64,000 nucleotides of DNA from Chungangia koreensis (GTDB taxonomy: Bacteria > Bacillota > Bacilli > Bacillales_A > Planococcaceae), in assembly GCF_042651785.1 (NCBI RefSeq), contig NZ_JBHSEC010000019.1, positions 558,001 to 622,000 on the forward strand, read 5' to 3'. How positions within the stretch are numbered: the stretch's first letter is position 1; every line of letters starts with the position of its first letter. The notes under the pieces were generated by a model that was not told where the DNA came from, did not search any database, and worked only from the letters and a program-made list of their open reading frames with translations. The translations under genes were made by a program, and so were the position numbers. Below are positions 61,439 through 64,000 of the stretch, one piece after another.

Positions 61439-61464
61439 TTTTTCACCTCTTAACTAAGAATCCT

Positions 61465-61470
61465 TTTATA
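61465..61470 (-). promoter_or_regulatory. Promoter -10 of the HTH-TPR gene
   Basis: The minus strand reads TGATATAAA, an extended -10 (TGnTATAAA), about 30 bases before the ATG. The -35 is poor, as expected for an activator-dependent promoter. Confidence 0.5.
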
Positions 61471-61520
61471 TCAGTCTATCAGCTTTTTGAGAGAAAATTA
61501 AGAAATTTAATAAGTTAAAT

Positions 61521-61559
61521 TTCGACAGCATTCGTGTTTAATATATTAAACTTTCGACA
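61521..61559 (-). promoter_or_regulatory. Two Spo0A boxes flanking a perfect palindrome upstream of the HTH-TPR gene
   Basis: On the minus strand TTTGTCGAAA (61561-61552 region) and CTGTCGAAAT (61528-61519 region), both with the perfect 0A core TGTCGAA and 32 bases apart, in the same orientation. Between them lies GTTTAATATATTAAAC (61536-61551), a perfect 16-base palindrome. Boxes are centred roughly 66 and 98 bases upstream of the expected start of transcription, positions suited to activation. Confidence 0.65.
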
Positions 61560-61573
61560 AAGTTATTGTAAAG

Positions 61574-61602
61574 AAAAAAACCGTCATCAGTAGACGGTTT
61601 TA
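61574..61602 (-). terminator. AEC transporter terminator
   Basis: AAACCGTC/GACGGTTT stem, 7-base loop; a long A run on the + strand gives a U run to the minus-strand transcript. It overlaps the stop codon. Confidence 0.85.
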
Positions 61603-62529
61603 CTGTAAAAATAAGATAGTTGAGAGATAAATGACAAACGCAACTGTTAAACTGCTAAGTAAAGTAGTAAACAATACAGTTTGAGCTGCACGATCGGGTT
61701 CGACATCGTATTCCAATGCAAGAGAAGAACTGTTTCTTGAAGAAGGAAAAGAGCTGGCGATAAATAATGATTGAGCAACAATGCCTTCAATTCCCATTAT
61801 ATAAATAAACGCTAACGCAACTGCCGGACCTATAATAAGTCGTCCGATTGAGCCCGCGATGATCACTTTATCCAAGAATTTGAACTTGATCTGAATCAGC
61901 TGGGCACCGAGGGTAATCAAAGCTACTGCAATAATGGCATCTGACAAGTGCTCAATCGGCAGCCAGAGAAACTGAGGAATTGGTATATTCAATGCATTTA
62001 AAATGCCACCCGCAATCAATGCATGGATAATCGGCATCTTAAATAGGGAGCGTACTATTTCAAGTCCTGATTTCGTAGCCGATATCAAATTATACAATCC
62101 ATAGGTGAACGTCAAAACGTTTTGGAAAACTAACACGATAATTTGTACCGCCATCCCAAGCGGATGTGTTTGAAACACAAGCTGACTCACCGGCAACCCA
62201 TAGTTTCCAGAGTTAATGAGGGACACACTGTTCTTGAAAACAGCTGATTGCCCTTTGTTCAGCTTTAGCAATTTGCTGAATATTGAACCTAAGATGATCA
62301 ATGTTCCTCCAAACAATAATAGATAGACCATGATTTCAACCAATAACTGTGGATCAATTTCAGTCAAGTATATATTGACGAATACCGTTGCCGGCATTAA
62401 ACAATACGTAATCAAATTCGATAAAGCTCTTAAATTAAAGTTAAATTTCTTCTGCAGAGCACCACCGATTGCCAGCAGTATTAGCATCGGAAAAATAACA
62501 TTTAAAAAAATCACTCCAATATATGACAT
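61600..62529 (-). CDS. AEC family (auxin efflux carrier) transporter
   Basis: 309 residues and eight to ten hydrophobic segments, beginning SYIGVIFLNVIFPMLILLAIGGALQKKF. It has the AEC-type pattern: an N-terminal five-helix half, a cytosolic loop (about 150-165) and a second half (LIAGGILNALNIPIPQFLWLPIEHLSDAIIAVALITLGAQL is typical). Homologues export organic acids or auxin; the substrate here is unknown. The ATG at 62529 follows GGGGTGAGG at a short distance; a GTG three codons earlier is the alternative. It is divergent from the EamA gene. Confidence 0.87.
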   Translation of the reverse strand: MSYIGVIFLNVIFPMLILLAIGGALQKKFNFNLRALSNLITYCLMPATVFVNIYLTEIDPQLLVEIMVYLLLFGGTLIILGSIFSKLLKLNKGQSAVFKNSVSLINSGNYGLPVSQLVFQTHPLGMAVQIIVLVFQNVLTFTYGLYNLISATKSGLEIVRSLFKMPIIHALIAGGILNALNIPIPQFLWLPIEHLSDAIIAVALITLGAQLIQIKFKFLDKVIIAGSIGRLIIGPAVALAFIYIMGIEGIVAQSLFIASSFPSSRNSSSLALEYDVEPDRAAQTVLFTTLLSSLTVAFVIYLSTILFLQ

Positions 62530-62772
62530 AATCCTCACCCCAACTTTAGTTTAAAACTTTTGGGTGATAAGTTAAATTACATAGTTTTTATGCCTCAACA
62601 TAAGGAAAAGTTATTGATTGACTATTTTGTATTAAACTTTCGTTGCTTTGTTGTTACCCCCGAAGGTTCCACTTACAATCACCTCTATAAATTAGTACAG
62701 GAAGAGGATATTTTAACACCTTACTAATATGTTATATTGGGAGAAATAGACATACAGGCAGGGGAATTGGAA

Positions 62773-63708
62773 ATGGGGAAAGAAAAACGAGCTATTGGCA
62801 TTGCCATGGTTTTAATAGGAGCAAGTTTTTGGGGAATAGGGGGAACTGTGTCACAACGGTTATTCCAGGAATCGGGAATTCCAGTCAACTGGCTCGTGAC
62901 CGTCCGTCTTCTGATTGCAGGAATGCTGTTGATTGGGCTTGCCTGGATGAAAGACCGGAACAAAGTATTCCAAGTTTGGAAGGAACGCCGTGATGCTATT
63001 CAGATTATGATTTTTGGTCTTGTTGGGATGCTATCGGCTCAATATACTTACATGGCGTCCATCAGCCATGGCAACGCTGCAGTCGCAACGCTGTTGCAAT
63101 ACTTAGGACCAGTTGTCATCATCGTGTACTTAGTTTTAAGAGGAATCAATAAATTCTCCGTAAGAGACTTGGTCGGAGTAATCTTTGCGCTGTCCGGGAC
63201 ATTCCTGCTTTTGACGAACGGCTCTGCAGGGGCGTTAGCTGTGCCGGTTCCGGCAGTTGTCTGGGGCTTGCTATCGGCCATTGCTCTTGCGTTCTATACG
63301 TTATATCCTGCGGAACTCTTAAAAAAATATGGATCACTTACCATTATCGGCTGGGCGATGTTAATCGGCGGGGTTGGAATGAGCTTCATTCATCCACCAT
63401 GGAACTTCAATGTAGCAGGATGGGGGATGGACACAGTCTTCTACCTTGCATTCGTCATCGTTTTTGGAACAATGATTGCTTTCTGGTTCTACTTAGGCAG
63501 CCTCAGTTACTTGAAACCGCAAGAAACGAGCCTGCTCAGCAGTGTCGAACCACTTGCAGCAATTGTGACATCGGTAGTTTGGCTGCACGTGTCATTCGGC
63601 TTCTATCAAGTAATCGGAATGGGACTGATCTTCTGTATGATCATCTATTTGGCGGTCTTTAAGGAAAAGGTGGAAGTGCCGGATATCGAGTCCACGATTA
63701 TGAACTAA
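62773..63708 (+). CDS. EamA/DMT family transporter
   Basis: About 311 residues with ten predicted transmembrane helices arranged as two EamA repeats (first: AIGIAMVLIGASFWGIGGTVSQRLF...; second: VWGLLSAIALAFYTLYPAEL...). A typical EamA end-of-repeat motif GVIFALSGTFLLL occurs near residue 140. It is likely an exporter of a metabolite such as an amino acid or nucleotide derivative; the substrate is unknown. The ATG at 62773 lies eight bases after AGGGGA; a TTG 12 codons earlier lacks a ribosome site. Confidence 0.88.
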   Translation: MGKEKRAIGIAMVLIGASFWGIGGTVSQRLFQESGIPVNWLVTVRLLIAGMLLIGLAWMKDRNKVFQVWKERRDAIQIMIFGLVGMLSAQYTYMASISHGNAAVATLLQYLGPVVIIVYLVLRGINKFSVRDLVGVIFALSGTFLLLTNGSAGALAVPVPAVVWGLLSAIALAFYTLYPAELLKKYGSLTIIGWAMLIGGVGMSFIHPPWNFNVAGWGMDTVFYLAFVIVFGTMIAFWFYLGSLSYLKPQETSLLSSVEPLAAIVTSVVWLHVSFGFYQVIGMGLIFCMIIYLAVFKEKVEVPDIESTIMN

Positions 63709-63764
63709 TATCATAGATTTGCCGTTAGTGAGTTATGCTTACTTGAAAAGGGGGTAGTTATCGT

Positions 63765-64000
63765 ATGCATATTCTTAAAATGGATGAGATGAATCGGTTA
63801 CAGCAGGAAAGGCGTGAGCTTTTTCGTAAAGATGTGCTCCATATTTTGAATGGTCAGGCCATGTACGAGGAATTTGAAGATGGAAAACTGTTGGGTGACT
63901 CTGATTACGTTCCATTTAATGAAGCGATGTGTGTACACACTACGACTAACTTCGTGTTTGATCAAAAGTTTATCGAAACCCGGGCTTTTGGACATCATGA
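63765..64000 (+). CDS. Partial protein of unknown function, cut by the window end
   Basis: At least 78 residues from the ATG, which follows AAAAGGGGG by about eight bases. The visible part runs MHILKMDEMNRLQQERRELF, then LHILNGQAMYEEF, DYVPFNEAMCVHTTTNFVF and FIETRAFGHH. The LHILNG...EAM pattern recalls DUF1835-type N-termini, but the match is loose and I do not assign a function. The reading frame stays open to the end of the window. Confidence 0.65.
   Translation, partial: MHILKMDEMNRLQQERRELFRKDVLHILNGQAMYEEFEDGKLLGDSDYVPFNEAMCVHTTTNFVFDQKFIETRAFGHH

Overview
The window reads as chromosomal core DNA of a low-GC, endospore-forming Gram-positive of the Bacillales. Gene order follows the Bacillus subtilis yqhT-efp-spoIIIA-accBC-nusB-folD-xse-ispA-dxs-argR-recN-spoIVB-spo0A ... 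bkd ... yqiW-yqjA ... proI-yqjP-yqjQ stretch. A Planococcaceae-type organism (Sporosarcina-like) is my best guess, from the neighbour set and from compact sporulation proteins; that is inference. No rRNA, tRNA, phage, IS transposase or CRISPR array was seen.

Layout. 0-5 kb: Xaa-Pro peptidase and EF-P, a non-coding repeat flanked by two copies of the same terminator, then a reduced spoIIIA operon. AA and AB are absent here, AC has ACG where its start should be, AE lacks its N-terminal domain, AF is only a membrane anchor and AG is short. 5-17.5 kb: accB-accC-Asp23, nusB, folD, xseAB, ispA, dxs, tlyA, argR, recN, spoIVB. 17.5-22.6 kb: spo0A with sigma-A- and sigma-H-like promoters and 0A boxes, a lipoprotein, fapA, a glycerophosphodiesterase and yqzF.

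22.7-39.6 kb is a branched-chain amino acid to succinyl-CoA block. BkdR (a sigma-54 activator with a Rossmann-like N-terminus) precedes a textbook -24/-12 promoter driving bcd-lpdV-bkdAA-bkdAB-bkdB, with no ptb or buk. Next come mutA-mutB-meaB for methylmalonyl-CoA mutase and its chaperone, brxB, a yqjA-like exporter, a 31-codon prli42-like gene on the minus strand, methylmalonyl-CoA epimerase and a propionyl-CoA carboxylase beta subunit. Cre-like sites lie in front of both bcd and mutA, suggesting shared carbon catabolite control.

39.6-52 kb: M20 peptidase, CheW-like protein, HIT protein, dinB, RNase Z, YitT-family protein, namA, YciI and NUDIX proteins, proC under a T-box leader, yqjP/yqjQ, a lipoprotein and a YfbR-like HD phosphohydrolase. 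52-64 kb: argGH behind ARG-box-like repeats, an EAL/degenerate-GGDEF pair, asnO behind a perfect sigma-E -10, a cytoplasmic beta-lactamase-fold serine hydrolase, an HTH-TPR regulator whose upstream region holds two 0A boxes, an AEC transporter, an EamA transporter and a gene cut by the window end.

The main novelty candidate is the minimised spoIIIA channel operon. Second is the putative Spo0A-to-HTH-TPR-regulator-to-AEC-transporter circuit at 60.2-62.6 kb.
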